DNA from: an uncultured Oscillospiraceae bacterium
GTDB lineage: Bacteria; Bacillota; Clostridia; Oscillospirales; Oscillospiraceae
Length of the DNA stretch: 5,876 bases
Reading direction: 5' to 3'
Assembly (NCBI GenBank): GCA_944385195.1
Contig: CALWWH010000175.1
Span: forward strand, 1-5,876
Both the position numbers and the translations under genes were made by a program. Positions 1 to 5,610 of this stretch are shown in pieces. Numbering within the stretch: position 1 is the stretch's first letter; every line of letters begins with the position of its first letter. The notes under the pieces are model-generated. The model was not told where the DNA came from. It worked only from the letters and a program-made list of their open reading frames with translations, and did no database searches.

Positions 1-15
1 TTGCCTTAGTTTGAG

Positions 16-1221
16 TTATTTCTCGTTGTTGGCGGTGACGACCCCGTGACCAGCGGTGCGGCCGCCCTCGCGGATAGCGAAGCGGCGGCCGTTCTCGATG
101 GCGATCGGGGTGATCAGCTCGACATCCATAACGACGTTGTCGCCAGGCATGCACATCTCAACGCCCTCAGGCAGGGAGATGATGCCGGTAACGTCGGTGG
201 TACGGAAGTAGAACTGCGGACGATAGTTGTTGAAGAAGGGGGTATGACGGCCGCCCTCTTCCTTGGACAGGACGTAGACCTGGCCCTTGAACTTGGTGTG
301 GGGATGAATGGAGCCGGGCTTAGCCAGAACCTGGCCGCGCTCGACGTCCTTCTTCGCGATGCCGCGGAGCAGAGCGCCGATGTTGTCGCCGGCCTCAGCG
401 AAGTCCAGCAGCTTGCGGAACATCTCGATGTCGGTGACGACGGTGTTGCGGGGCTGATCCATCAGGCCAACAATCTCGACAGGCTCGTTCTTCTTGATGA
501 TGCCACGCTCAACACGACCGGTAGCAACGGTGCCACGGCCGGAAATGGTGAAGACGTCCTCGACGGGCATCAGGAAGGGCATGTCATCTCTGCGCTCAGG
601 AGTGGGGATATAGTTGTCGACGCAGTCCAGCAGCTCCTTGATGCAAGCATACTCAGGAGCGTTGGGGTCAGTGGACTCGGAAGCCAGCGCTTCCAGAGCG
701 GAGCCTTTGACGATGGGGATCTCGTCGCCGGGGAACTCGTAGTAAGACAGGGTCTCGCGGACCTCCATCTCAACCAGCTCCAGCAGCTCCTCGTCGTCGA
801 CCTGATCGCACTTGTTCAGGAAAACAACGATTGCAGGGACGCCGACCTGACGGGCCAGCAGGATGTGCTCCTTGGTCTGAGCCATGGGGCCATCGGTGGC
901 GGCGATAACCAGAATCGCGCCGTCCATCTGAGCAGCACCGGTGATCATGTTCTTGATATAGTCAGCGTGTCCCGGGCAGTCGACGTGAGCGTAGTGACGC
1001 GCAGCGGTCTCGTACTCGACGTGGGCGGTGTTGATCGTGATACCACGAGCCTTCTCCTCGGGGGCCTTATCGATGGAAGCATAGTCCTCGAAGGAAGCCT
1101 GGCCCAGCAGAGACAGGTACTTGGTGATAGCGGCGGTCAGAGTGGTCTTGCCGTGGTCGACGTGACCGATGGTGCCAATGTTAACATGGGGCTTAGTACG
1201 CTCAAATTTTGCCTTTCCCAT
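16..1221 (-). CDS. tuf: Elongation factor Tu
   Basis: EF-Tu is the cytoplasmic GTPase that carries aminoacyl-tRNA to the ribosomal A site. The 401-residue product has all the G motifs: GHVDHGKT at 19-26, the switch I segment ending in RGITI near 59-63, DCPGH at 81-85 with the catalytic His85, NKCD at 136-139 and GSAL at 173-176. Beta-barrel domains 2 and 3 follow, and the protein ends just after the conserved FAIREGGRT segment. The ATG start is set by AAGGAGG (1232-1238) ten bases upstream, and MGKAKFERTKPHVN is the usual N-terminus. It is the last str-operon gene seen, 110 nt after fusA, and has its own candidate promoter in that gap. Oddities: DGPMAQ where DGPMPQ is common, and GRTAGHGVV at the C-terminus where most EF-Tu read GRTVGAGVV. 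Only 15 bases lie downstream, so a terminator cannot be judged. The identification is secure. Confidence 0.99.
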   Translation of the reverse strand: MGKAKFERTKPHVNIGTIGHVDHGKTTLTAAITKYLSLLGQASFEDYASIDKAPEEKARGITINTAHVEYETAARHYAHVDCPGHADYIKNMITGAAQMDGAILVIAATDGPMAQTKEHILLARQVGVPAIVVFLNKCDQVDDEELLELVEMEVRETLSYYEFPGDEIPIVKGSALEALASESTDPNAPEYACIKELLDCVDNYIPTPERRDDMPFLMPVEDVFTISGRGTVATGRVERGIIKKNEPVEIVGLMDQPRNTVVTDIEMFRKLLDFAEAGDNIGALLRGIAKKDVERGQVLAKPGSIHPHTKFKGQVYVLSKEEGGRHTPFFNNYRPQFYFRTTDVTGIISLPEGVEMCMPGDNVVMDVELITPIAIENGRRFAIREGGRTAGHGVVTANNEK

Positions 1222-1276
1222 TGTGGAAAATCCTCCTTAGTTTGAAGTAGAAAATCGAAAGGGCTTAGTTACCCAT

Positions 1277-1305
1277 ACTATACCGCATTTTGCGATATTA
1301 AGCAA
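1277..1305 (-). promoter_or_regulatory. Candidate sigma-A promoter for tuf
   Basis: In the 110-nt fusA-tuf gap the minus strand reads TTGCTT (1300-1305), a 17-bp spacer, then TATAGT (1277-1282). The -10 matches consensus at 5 of 6 positions and the spacing is ideal; the -35 is weaker. Transcription would start near 1270, giving a leader of about 50 nt that includes the tuf ribosome binding site. A separate tuf promoter would help explain EF-Tu being made in excess of EF-G and S7. No terminator is visible between fusA and tuf, so readthrough should also occur. The call rests on sequence match only. Confidence 0.55.
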
Positions 1306-1331
1306 GTCTTTTTTGCACTAATAGCGCACAA

Positions 1332-3410
1332 TTATGCGCGTCCGCGCTTCTTGAGCAGCTCTTCCTGAATGCTCTTGGGAAGCTCGACATAGTGGCTGGG
1401 CTCCATGGAGTACTGGCCACGGCCCTGGCTGCGGCTGCGCAGATCGGTGGCGTAGCCAAACATCTCAGACAGCGGCACGTACGCGTCGATCTGTTCGACG
1501 CCATTGTTGCCCTCCATGCCAAGGATGCTGCCGCGGCGCGCGTTGATGTCGCCGATGATGTCGCCCATATAGTCCTCGGGGACAATGACGGCGACCTTCA
1601 TGATGGGCTCCAGGATGGTGGGGCTTGCCTTTTGGCAAGCGTCCTTAAAAGCCATACTGCCGGCGATCTTAAAGGCCATCTCAGAGGAGTCGACCTCATG
1701 ATAAGAGCCATCGTACAGCGTGACCTTCACGTCGACCACGGGGAAACCAGCCAGAACGCCGGCTTCCATGGCGCCGCGGATACCGGCATCGACTGCCGGG
1801 ATATACTCCTTGGGGATGGCGCCGCCGACGACCTTGTTGATAAACTCGTAACCCTTGCCGGATTCGTTCGGCTCAACAATGATCTTGACGTGGCCATACT
1901 GACCCTTACCGCCGGACTGGCGGGCATACTTGCAGTCAACGTTCGCGCTCTTGCGGACAGTCTCCTTATAGGCGACCTGGGGAGCGCCGACATTGGCCTC
2001 AACCTTGAACTCACGAAGCAGACGGTCCACGATGATCTCCAGATGGAGCTCACCCATACCTGCAATGATGGTCTGGCCGGTCTCTTCGTCGGTGTAGGTC
2101 TTAAAGGTGGGGTCCTCCTCGGCCAGCTTTGCCAGCGCAATGGCCATCTTCTCCTGACCAGCTTTGGTCTTGGGCTCGATGGCGACGCGGATGACGGGCT
2201 CGGGGAACTCCATGGACTCGAGGATGATGGGATTCTTCTCGTCGCAGAGGGTGTCGCCGGTGGTAGTATTCTTCAGGCCGACCGCAGCGGCGATATCGCC
2301 GGTGTAGACCTCGTCGATGTCCTCGCGGTGGTTGGCGTGCATCTGAACAACGCGGCCAAGGCGCTCTCTCTGCCGCTTGTTGGCGTTATAAACTGCGCTG
2401 CCGGAGGTCATATGACCGGAGTAGACGCGGAAGAAGCACAGCTTGCCGACATACGGGTCCGTGGCGATCTTAAACGCCAGCGCGCTGAAGGGCTCATCAT
2501 CGCTGGGATGGCGGACATCCTCTTCGTCGGTGTCGGGATTGACACCGGCAATGGCGGGAATATCCAGGGGGCTGGGCATATAGTTGACAATGGCGTCAAG
2601 CAGCTCCTGCACACCCTTATTGCGGTAGGAAGTACCGCAGCAGACGGGCATCATGCGGACATTGACGGTGGCCTTGCGAATGGCCTTCTGCATCATCTCC
2701 TCGGGGATTTCCTCTCCTTCGAGATAAAGCATTGCCAGCTCGTCGTCCTCGTCGCAGATGGAGTCCATCAGTTTCTCATGGTACTCCTGCGCCAGATCCA
2801 TCATGTCTTCGGGAATCTCTTCCTCGCGCATGTCCTTGCCCAGTTCATCGTAGAACACGAAAGCCTTCATTTTCAGAAGGTCGATAACGCCCTTGAAGTC
2901 CGCTTCAGCGCCAATGGGCAGCTGAATGGGCACAGCGTTACACTTCAGACGGTCATGGATCATCTGCAGAACGCGGTAGAAATCTGCACCCATGATATCC
3001 ATCTTATTGATATAGATCATACGGGGGACGTTATACTTGTCCGCCTGACGCCACACGGTCTCAGTCTGGGGCTCAACGCCGCCCTTGGCGCAGAGCACCG
3101 TGACAGCGCCGTCGAGCACACGCAAAGAGCGCTCAACCTCGACGGTAAAGTCGACGTGGCCCGGGGTATCAATGATGTTGATGCGGTGACCCTTCCAAAA
3201 GCAAGTGGTAGCAGCGGAGGTAATGGTAATACCGCGCTCCTGCTCTTGCGCCATCCAGTCCATGGTAGCGGCACCTTCGTGGGTCTCGCCCATCTTGTAG
3301 GTACGGCCGGTATAGAACAGAATACGCTCGGTTGTGGTGGTCTTACCGGCATCAATATGGGCCATGATACCGATATTTCGGGTCATCTCCAGAGAATACT
3401 GCCTCGGCAT
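1332..3410 (-). CDS. fusA: Elongation factor G
   Basis: EF-G is the GTPase that drives translocation and, with ribosome recycling factor, ribosome recycling. The product is 692 residues, the normal family length. It shows AHIDAGKT at 17-24, RGITI near 59-63, DTPGH at 81-85 and NKMD at 135-138. Domains II and III follow, then domain IV with its tip segment YDGSYHEVDSSEMAF, and a C-terminal domain V. I chose the ATG at 3410 because the protein then starts MPRQYSLEMTRNIG, as in relatives, and because GAGGAG (3417-3422) lies six bases upstream. The in-frame ATG at 3449 would add 13 unrelated residues and has no ribosome binding site. It lies 100 nt after rpsG and 110 nt before tuf. No defect is visible. 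The sequence resembles the bacterial housekeeping type rather than a tetracycline-resistance (TetM-like) paralogue. Confidence 0.99.
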   Translation of the reverse strand: MPRQYSLEMTRNIGIMAHIDAGKTTTTERILFYTGRTYKMGETHEGAATMDWMAQEQERGITITSAATTCFWKGHRINIIDTPGHVDFTVEVERSLRVLDGAVTVLCAKGGVEPQTETVWRQADKYNVPRMIYINKMDIMGADFYRVLQMIHDRLKCNAVPIQLPIGAEADFKGVIDLLKMKAFVFYDELGKDMREEEIPEDMMDLAQEYHEKLMDSICDEDDELAMLYLEGEEIPEEMMQKAIRKATVNVRMMPVCCGTSYRNKGVQELLDAIVNYMPSPLDIPAIAGVNPDTDEEDVRHPSDDEPFSALAFKIATDPYVGKLCFFRVYSGHMTSGSAVYNANKRQRERLGRVVQMHANHREDIDEVYTGDIAAAVGLKNTTTGDTLCDEKNPIILESMEFPEPVIRVAIEPKTKAGQEKMAIALAKLAEEDPTFKTYTDEETGQTIIAGMGELHLEIIVDRLLREFKVEANVGAPQVAYKETVRKSANVDCKYARQSGGKGQYGHVKIIVEPNESGKGYEFINKVVGGAIPKEYIPAVDAGIRGAMEAGVLAGFPVVDVKVTLYDGSYHEVDSSEMAFKIAGSMAFKDACQKASPTILEPIMKVAVIVPEDYMGDIIGDINARRGSILGMEGNNGVEQIDAYVPLSEMFGYATDLRSRSQGRGQYSMEPSHYVELPKSIQEELLKKRGRA

Positions 3411-3449
3411 AAAAAACTCCTCAAATTCTATATATCTTCTATCCTTCAT

Positions 3450-3487
3450 GGCGCATTCTCAGGCGCCCACCGCGCATCATTCGCGGT
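3450..3487 (-). promoter_or_regulatory. Two tandem hairpins in the rpsG-fusA gap
   Basis: In the message between rpsG and fusA, ACCGCG (3482-3487) pairs with CGCGGT (3469-3474) across a 7-nt loop. Immediately after, GGCGC (3463-3467) pairs with GCGCC (3450-3454) across an 8-nt loop. Both stems are perfect but short. There is no U-tract, so this is not a standard terminator. The hairpins sit 28 nt ahead of the fusA ribosome binding site and could be a processing, stability or translational-control element. That role is inference. Confidence 0.45.
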
Positions 3488-3510
3488 CTACATCAAAGGA
3501 AATGGGTCTC

Positions 3511-3981
3511 TTACCAGCGATAGTGGGAGAACGCCTTGTTGGCCTCGGCCATCTTGTGGGTGTCCTCGCGCTTTTTCACGGAAGAGCCGGTATTGTTGCA
3601 GGCGTCCATGATCTCCGCGGCCAGGCGCTCGCGCATGGTGCGCTCAGAGCGGGCGCGGGAGTAGTTGGTCAGCCAACGCAGGCCGAGCGTTTGACGGCGC
3701 TTGGGGCGGACCTCAATGGGAACCTGATAGGTGGCGCCGCCGACACGGCGAGCCTTGACCTCTACAGAAGGCATGATATTCTCCATAGCCTGCTGGAAAG
3801 CTTCCAGGCCGGTCTTGCCGGTCTTCTCTTCGATGATATCGAAGGCGCCGTAGACGACCTTCTGGGCGACGCCCTTCTTGCCGTCAAGCATGACACTGTT
3901 GATCAGCTTCGTAACCAGAACGGAATTGTAGATTGGATCCGGCAGGATCTCTCTCTTCGGAACAGAACCTCTTCTGGGCAC
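3511..3981 (-). CDS. rpsG: 30S ribosomal protein S7
   Basis: S7 nucleates assembly of the 3' major domain of 16S rRNA and lines the exit-site side of the 30S head. The 156-residue product has the family's expected length and core: PRRGSVPKREILPDPIYNS at the N-terminus, the LDGKKG segment, RRVGGATYQVPIEV, and a helical C-terminus ending in AFSHYRW. The start is GTG at 3979-3981, with AAGGAGG (3990-3996) eight bases upstream. An in-frame ATG at 3999 is rejected because its first codons are the ribosome binding site itself and its added residues match no S7. It lies 157 nt after rpsL, a long gap that is strongly folded and holds a candidate promoter. In E. coli, S7 represses its own operon by binding the rpsL-rpsG spacer; whether that happens here is not shown. 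Confidence 0.98.
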   Translation of the reverse strand: MPRRGSVPKREILPDPIYNSVLVTKLINSVMLDGKKGVAQKVVYGAFDIIEEKTGKTGLEAFQQAMENIMPSVEVKARRVGGATYQVPIEVRPKRRQTLGLRWLTNYSRARSERTMRERLAAEIMDACNNTGSSVKKREDTHKMAEANKAFSHYRW

Positions 3982-4000
3982 TTCGCTTCCCTCCTTCACC

Positions 4001-4100
4001 TTGTGATTTCATAGGTACTCGATATGCTCGCTCCGCGGAGCCTCCTCCGCGTGCGGTCTCGTGGGTGCCAGCCGAAGTTCGTCATATTATATATCACAAA
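4001..4100 (-). promoter_or_regulatory. Structured rpsL-rpsG intercistronic region, possible S7 control site
   Basis: The 157-nt gap between rpsL and rpsG can fold into a closed structure. TTGTGAT (4093-4099) is perfectly complementary to ATCACAA (4001-4007), 85 nt apart, the latter lying just before the rpsG ribosome binding site. Inside this helix is a strong hairpin with a 7-bp perfect stem (arms 4045-4051 and 4034-4040) and a 4-nt loop; it contains a GGAGGAGG sequence not followed by any start codon. A long helix closing next to the start of rpsG would be a natural translational switch. E. coli S7 is known to bind the equivalent spacer; the sequence here is different, so the link is inference. 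Confidence 0.45.
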
Positions 4101-4115
4101 CATCCGGCAAGGCAA
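4086..4115 (-). promoter_or_regulatory. Candidate internal promoter for rpsG-fusA-tuf
   Basis: The minus strand carries TTGCCT (4110-4115), an 18-bp spacer and a perfect TATAAT (4086-4091). The -35 matches 4 of 6 positions. Initiation near 4079 would give a leader of about 100 nt before rpsG. Such a transcript would lack the 5' arm of the long helix (4093-4099) that readthrough from rpsL contains, so the two transcripts would fold differently before rpsG. Sequence match only. Confidence 0.45.
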
Positions 4116-4138
4116 TCCTTGCGGGGATGGGGTATTGC

Positions 4139-4552
4139 TTACTTCTTGGGTCTCTTGGCGCCGTACTTGGAACGGCTCTGACGGCGGTTCTGAACGCCCT
4201 GGGTGTCGAGAGTACCACGGATGATGTGGTAACGGACACCAGGCAGGTCCCTGACACGGCCGCCGCGGATCAGCACGACAGAGTGCTCCTGCAGGTTGTG
4301 GCCAACACCAGGGATATACGCAGAAACTTCGTAGCCGTTGGTGAGACGCACACGGGCGATCTTACGCAGAGCGGAGTTCGGCTTCTTGGGGGTAGAGGTA
4401 CGGACTGCGGTGCAGACGCCGCGCTTCTGAGGAGAGCTCAGATCGGTGTCGCGGCCCTTCAGGGTGTTCAGGCCCTTCTGCAGTGCGGGGGAGGTGGACT
4501 TGTAGCTCACCTGCTCTCTGCCCTTTCTGACCAGCTGGTTAAAAGTAGGCAT
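4139..4552 (-). CDS. rpsL: 30S ribosomal protein S12, with Arg at the streptomycin-linked Lys87/88 position
   Basis: S12 sits at the decoding centre and controls accuracy. The 137-residue product is the longer Gram-positive form and has MPTFNQLVRKG at its N-terminus, TPKKPNSALRK at 54-64, PGVGHNLQEHS at 81-91 and RGGRVRDLPGVRYH at 96-109. Lys56 (E. coli Lys42/43) is conserved. Residue 101 (E. coli Lys87/88) is Arg, codon AGG at 4250-4252, where nearly all bacteria have Lys. Asp102 is the residue RimO methylthiolates in E. coli. The ATG at 4552 is chosen because it restores the family N-terminus and has AAGGAGG (4562-4568) nine bases upstream; the in-frame ATG at 4615 would add 21 unrelated residues. 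It follows the L7Ae gene by 97 nt and precedes rpsG by 157 nt. The identity is certain; the effect of Arg101 is inferred from known resistance mutants. Confidence 0.99.
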   Translation of the reverse strand: MPTFNQLVRKGREQVSYKSTSPALQKGLNTLKGRDTDLSSPQKRGVCTAVRTSTPKKPNSALRKIARVRLTNGYEVSAYIPGVGHNLQEHSVVLIRGGRVRDLPGVRYHIIRGTLDTQGVQNRRQSRSKYGAKRPKK

Positions 4553-4580
4553 GAATTGTTTCCTCCTTTCTCGATGAATG

Positions 4581-4597
4581 GGCGTGTCCTGCACGCC
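4581..4597 (-). promoter_or_regulatory. Hairpin in the rpsL leader
   Basis: GGCGTG pairs perfectly with CACGCC across a 5-nt loop, ending 12 nt before the AAGGAGG of rpsL. With the stronger hairpin just upstream it makes the L7Ae-rpsL gap mostly structured. No U-tract follows. The function is unknown. Confidence 0.4.
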
Positions 4598-4614
4598 GCA
4601 GATATTATTAACCA

Positions 4615-4639
4615 TTCGGCGGTAATTTATACCGCCGAA
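4615..4639 (-). promoter_or_regulatory. 10-bp perfect stem-loop between the L7Ae gene and rpsL
   Basis: Ten nucleotides after the L7Ae stop codon, TTCGGCGGTA pairs perfectly with TACCGCCGAA across a 5-nt AU loop. The sequence that follows on the transcript, TGGTTAATAATATC, is A/U-rich but not a U-run, so this is at best a weak terminator. It could limit or process transcription into rpsL, or protect the 3' end of the short L7Ae message. The hairpin is certain; the role is not. Confidence 0.5.
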
Positions 4640-4649
4640 GGCAATAAAC

Positions 4650-4892
4650 TTATTTCAGGATCCCGGCACAGGCGGTACCGACCTCGATGCCGCAGGCGGC
4701 GCCCAGCTCTTTCATGCTGGGAATCCAGGAGATCAGCGTCCCGGTCTGGCGGCAGAGCTCCTCGAGGGGGCTCGTCACACGGTCTTCGGCGTCCTTAGCC
4801 AGATAGACCCGCTCCACCGAACCGGCGAGGATCGCCTTACGGAGCTGCTTGGCTCCTGCGATATGCTTGGAATTGGTCAGGGCCGTGAGCAT
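4650..4892 (-). CDS. rplGB: L7Ae/YbxF-family kink-turn RNA-binding protein
   Basis: This 80-residue protein matches the small bacterial L7Ae-type proteins typified by B. subtilis YbxF. These bind kink-turn RNA and are usually encoded directly before rpsL; their cellular job in bacteria is not well settled. Family signs are IAGAKQLRKAI near residues 11-21 (the Gly-x-Lys RNA-contacting loop), VYLAKDAE near 29-36, SMKELGAACGIEVG near 59-72, and a length close to the usual 80-85. The start is ATG at 4892, with GGAGG (4901-4905) eight bases upstream. An in-frame GTG at 4899-4901 overlaps that ribosome binding site and is rejected. It is the first gene of the str operon here, served by the promoter at 4961-4989. 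rpoC would be expected upstream in many Firmicutes but is not there. I saw no clear kink-turn in its own leader. Confidence 0.9.
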   Translation of the reverse strand: MLTALTNSKHIAGAKQLRKAILAGSVERVYLAKDAEDRVTSPLEELCRQTGTLISWIPSMKELGAACGIEVGTACAGILK

Positions 4893-4932
4893 GGCAAACA
4901 CCTCCGTGGCGCTGGAATGGGCTCTCGATTTT

Positions 4933-4949
4933 TGGGCAAACTACGCCCA
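4933..4949 (-). promoter_or_regulatory. Small hairpin in the L7Ae-str operon leader
   Basis: TGGGC (4945-4949) pairs with GCCCA (4933-4937) across a 7-nt loop, within a 5' leader of about 62 nt. A second GCCCA occurs a little downstream (4918-4922), so the same 5' arm could pair with either copy. The alternative pairing is weak evidence for a switch and is offered only as an observation. Confidence 0.3.
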
Positions 4950-4960
4950 GGCAATTTTGA

Positions 4961-4989
4961 ATTATAGCATATTACACGAAATTCGTCAA
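4961..4989 (-). promoter_or_regulatory. Main sigma-A promoter of the L7Ae-rpsL-rpsG-fusA-tuf operon
   Basis: The minus strand reads TTGACG (4984-4989), a 17-bp spacer and TATAAT (4961-4966), with TGC directly before the -10 (extended -10). This is close to ideal, as expected for a ribosomal-protein operon. Transcription should start near 4954. An 11-bp palindrome, ACGAA-A-TTCGT (4976-4986), overlaps the -35 and spacer and could be a protein-binding site, but at this size it may be chance. Confidence 0.85.
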
Positions 4990-5044
4990 TAGAAATTTTG
5001 CATCCTGCCCAAAGGCAATCTCTTGTGAGAATGCACAAACAAGG

Positions 5045-5070
5045 TCCCGGATGCGTACAAACGTCCGGGA
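5045..5070 (+). repeat. 7-bp inverted repeat with following T-rich stretch
   Basis: TCCCGGA (5045-5051) and TCCGGGA (5064-5070) are perfectly complementary. Inside, CGT and ACG add three pairs after a 2-nt bulge, closing a 4-nt loop. TTATTTTT (5079-5086) follows, but only after eight intervening bases, so this is not a textbook terminator. It lies upstream of the membrane-protein gene and, if transcribed, could be an attenuator-like leader. No rightward gene ends before it. Confidence 0.45.
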
Positions 5071-5092
5071 TGGAAGGGTTATTTTTGCTGGG

Positions 5093-5133
5093 CGCACATA
5101 AGATATGCGTTTTCCGGCAGTTTGTTATGTGCG
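5093..5133 (+). repeat. 9-bp perfect inverted repeat upstream of the membrane-protein gene
   Basis: CGCACATAA (5093-5101) is the exact reverse complement of TTATGTGCG (5125-5133), with 23 bases between. It ends 46 bp before the start codon. It could be an RNA stem in the leader or a pair of half-sites for a DNA-binding regulator. The repeat is certain; its role is unknown. Confidence 0.5.
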
Positions 5134-5179
5134 GTCAATACATCTCCATCAAACTTTAAAATAAAAGGAGCTGACTCAA

Positions 5180-5605
5180 ATGTCCAAACACCCAACCTGG
5201 TGGCGCAATCTGATCCTGTGCTATATCGGCGGGATGACCTATGTCCTGCTGGAGTATCTCTGGCGCGGGCGGTCTCACCCGACGATGTTCCTGCTGGGCG
5301 GACTTTGCTTCGTCCTGCTGGGATTATTAAATGAGGGCCTGCGGCCGAATCTGCCTCTGGGGCTGCAATCGCTGATGGGCGCAGTGGTGGTTACGGCGCT
5401 GGAGCTGGCCTGCGGGCTCATCGTCAACGTGGCCCTGGGCTGGGATGTCTGGGACTACAGCGACCTGCCGCTGAACTTCCTTGGCCAGATCAGCCTGCCG
5501 TTTTTCCTGCTCTGGATTCCCCTCAGCGCCGTGGCCATCCTGGCGGATGATCTGCTGCGGCATGTTTTGTTCGGGGAGCCGAAGATAAAGCACAGGCTGT
5601 TTTAA
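5180..5605 (+). CDS. CmpB-like putative membrane permease (four transmembrane helices)
   Basis: The 141-residue product is very hydrophobic, with four likely membrane helices near residues 10-28, 36-52, 63-86 and 102-123, and a short basic C-terminal tail. The segment WDYSDLPLNFLGQISLPFF (91-109), together with the buried Glu75 in ALELACG, is the signature I associate with the Firmicutes family annotated 'putative ABC transporter permease' (CmpB-like, PF06541). The true substrate and role of that family are not established, and no ATPase gene is adjacent, so transport is only a family label. The ATG at 5180 is set by AAAAGGAG (5163-5170) nine bases upstream and gives a normal N-terminus. It is divergent from the str operon and appears to be a single-gene unit: a strong hairpin begins six bases after the TAA. 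The gene is very likely real; family assignment is fairly confident. Confidence 0.85.
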   Translation: MSKHPTWWRNLILCYIGGMTYVLLEYLWRGRSHPTMFLLGGLCFVLLGLLNEGLRPNLPLGLQSLMGAVVVTALELACGLIVNVALGWDVWDYSDLPLNFLGQISLPFFLLWIPLSAVAILADDLLRHVLFGEPKIKHRLF

Positions 5606-5610
5606 ACTAC

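Larger units (their letters stand above)
4990..5179. other. Divergent spacer in front of the membrane-protein gene
   Basis: No gene is seen here. On the plus strand it holds a run of inverted repeats: a 4-bp stem at 5006-5017, a 5-bp stem at 5023-5038, a 7-bp stem at 5045-5070 and a 9-bp repeat at 5093-5133. The ribosome binding site AAAAGGAG (5163-5170) of the rightward gene ends the spacer. I found no convincing rightward promoter. TAAAAT at 5157-5162 resembles a -10 but is too close to the ribosome binding site and has no -35. Confidence 0.6.

Noticed and set aside
46..1245. 399-codon open frame on the plus strand across tuf
   Set aside because: It is antisense to intact tuf and has no family-like motifs.
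1261..1274. GGG...CCC inverted repeat in the fusA-tuf gap
   Set aside because: Only three or four pairs, so it is likely chance.
3428..3433. TAGAAT-like -10 just before fusA
   Set aside because: There is no -35 at the right distance and it is too close to the ribosome binding site to give a useful leader.
3411..3449. Upstream in-frame ATG for fusA
   Set aside because: It would add 13 residues not seen in EF-G, and the GAGGAG site serves the ATG at 3410.
1392..3611. 739-codon open frame on the plus strand across fusA
   Set aside because: It is antisense to an intact, unmistakable fusA, has no ribosome binding site, and its low-complexity Gly/Ala/Asp/Leu-rich translation is typical of the reverse of a GC-rich gene.
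4061..4798. Plus-strand open frame across rpsL and the L7Ae gene
   Set aside because: It covers two real minus-strand genes and their hairpin-rich gap; its product looks like no protein family.
5122..5334. 70-codon plus-strand frame overlapping the start of the membrane-protein gene
   Set aside because: It lacks a good ribosome binding site and is out of frame with the gene that has one and a recognisable family signature.
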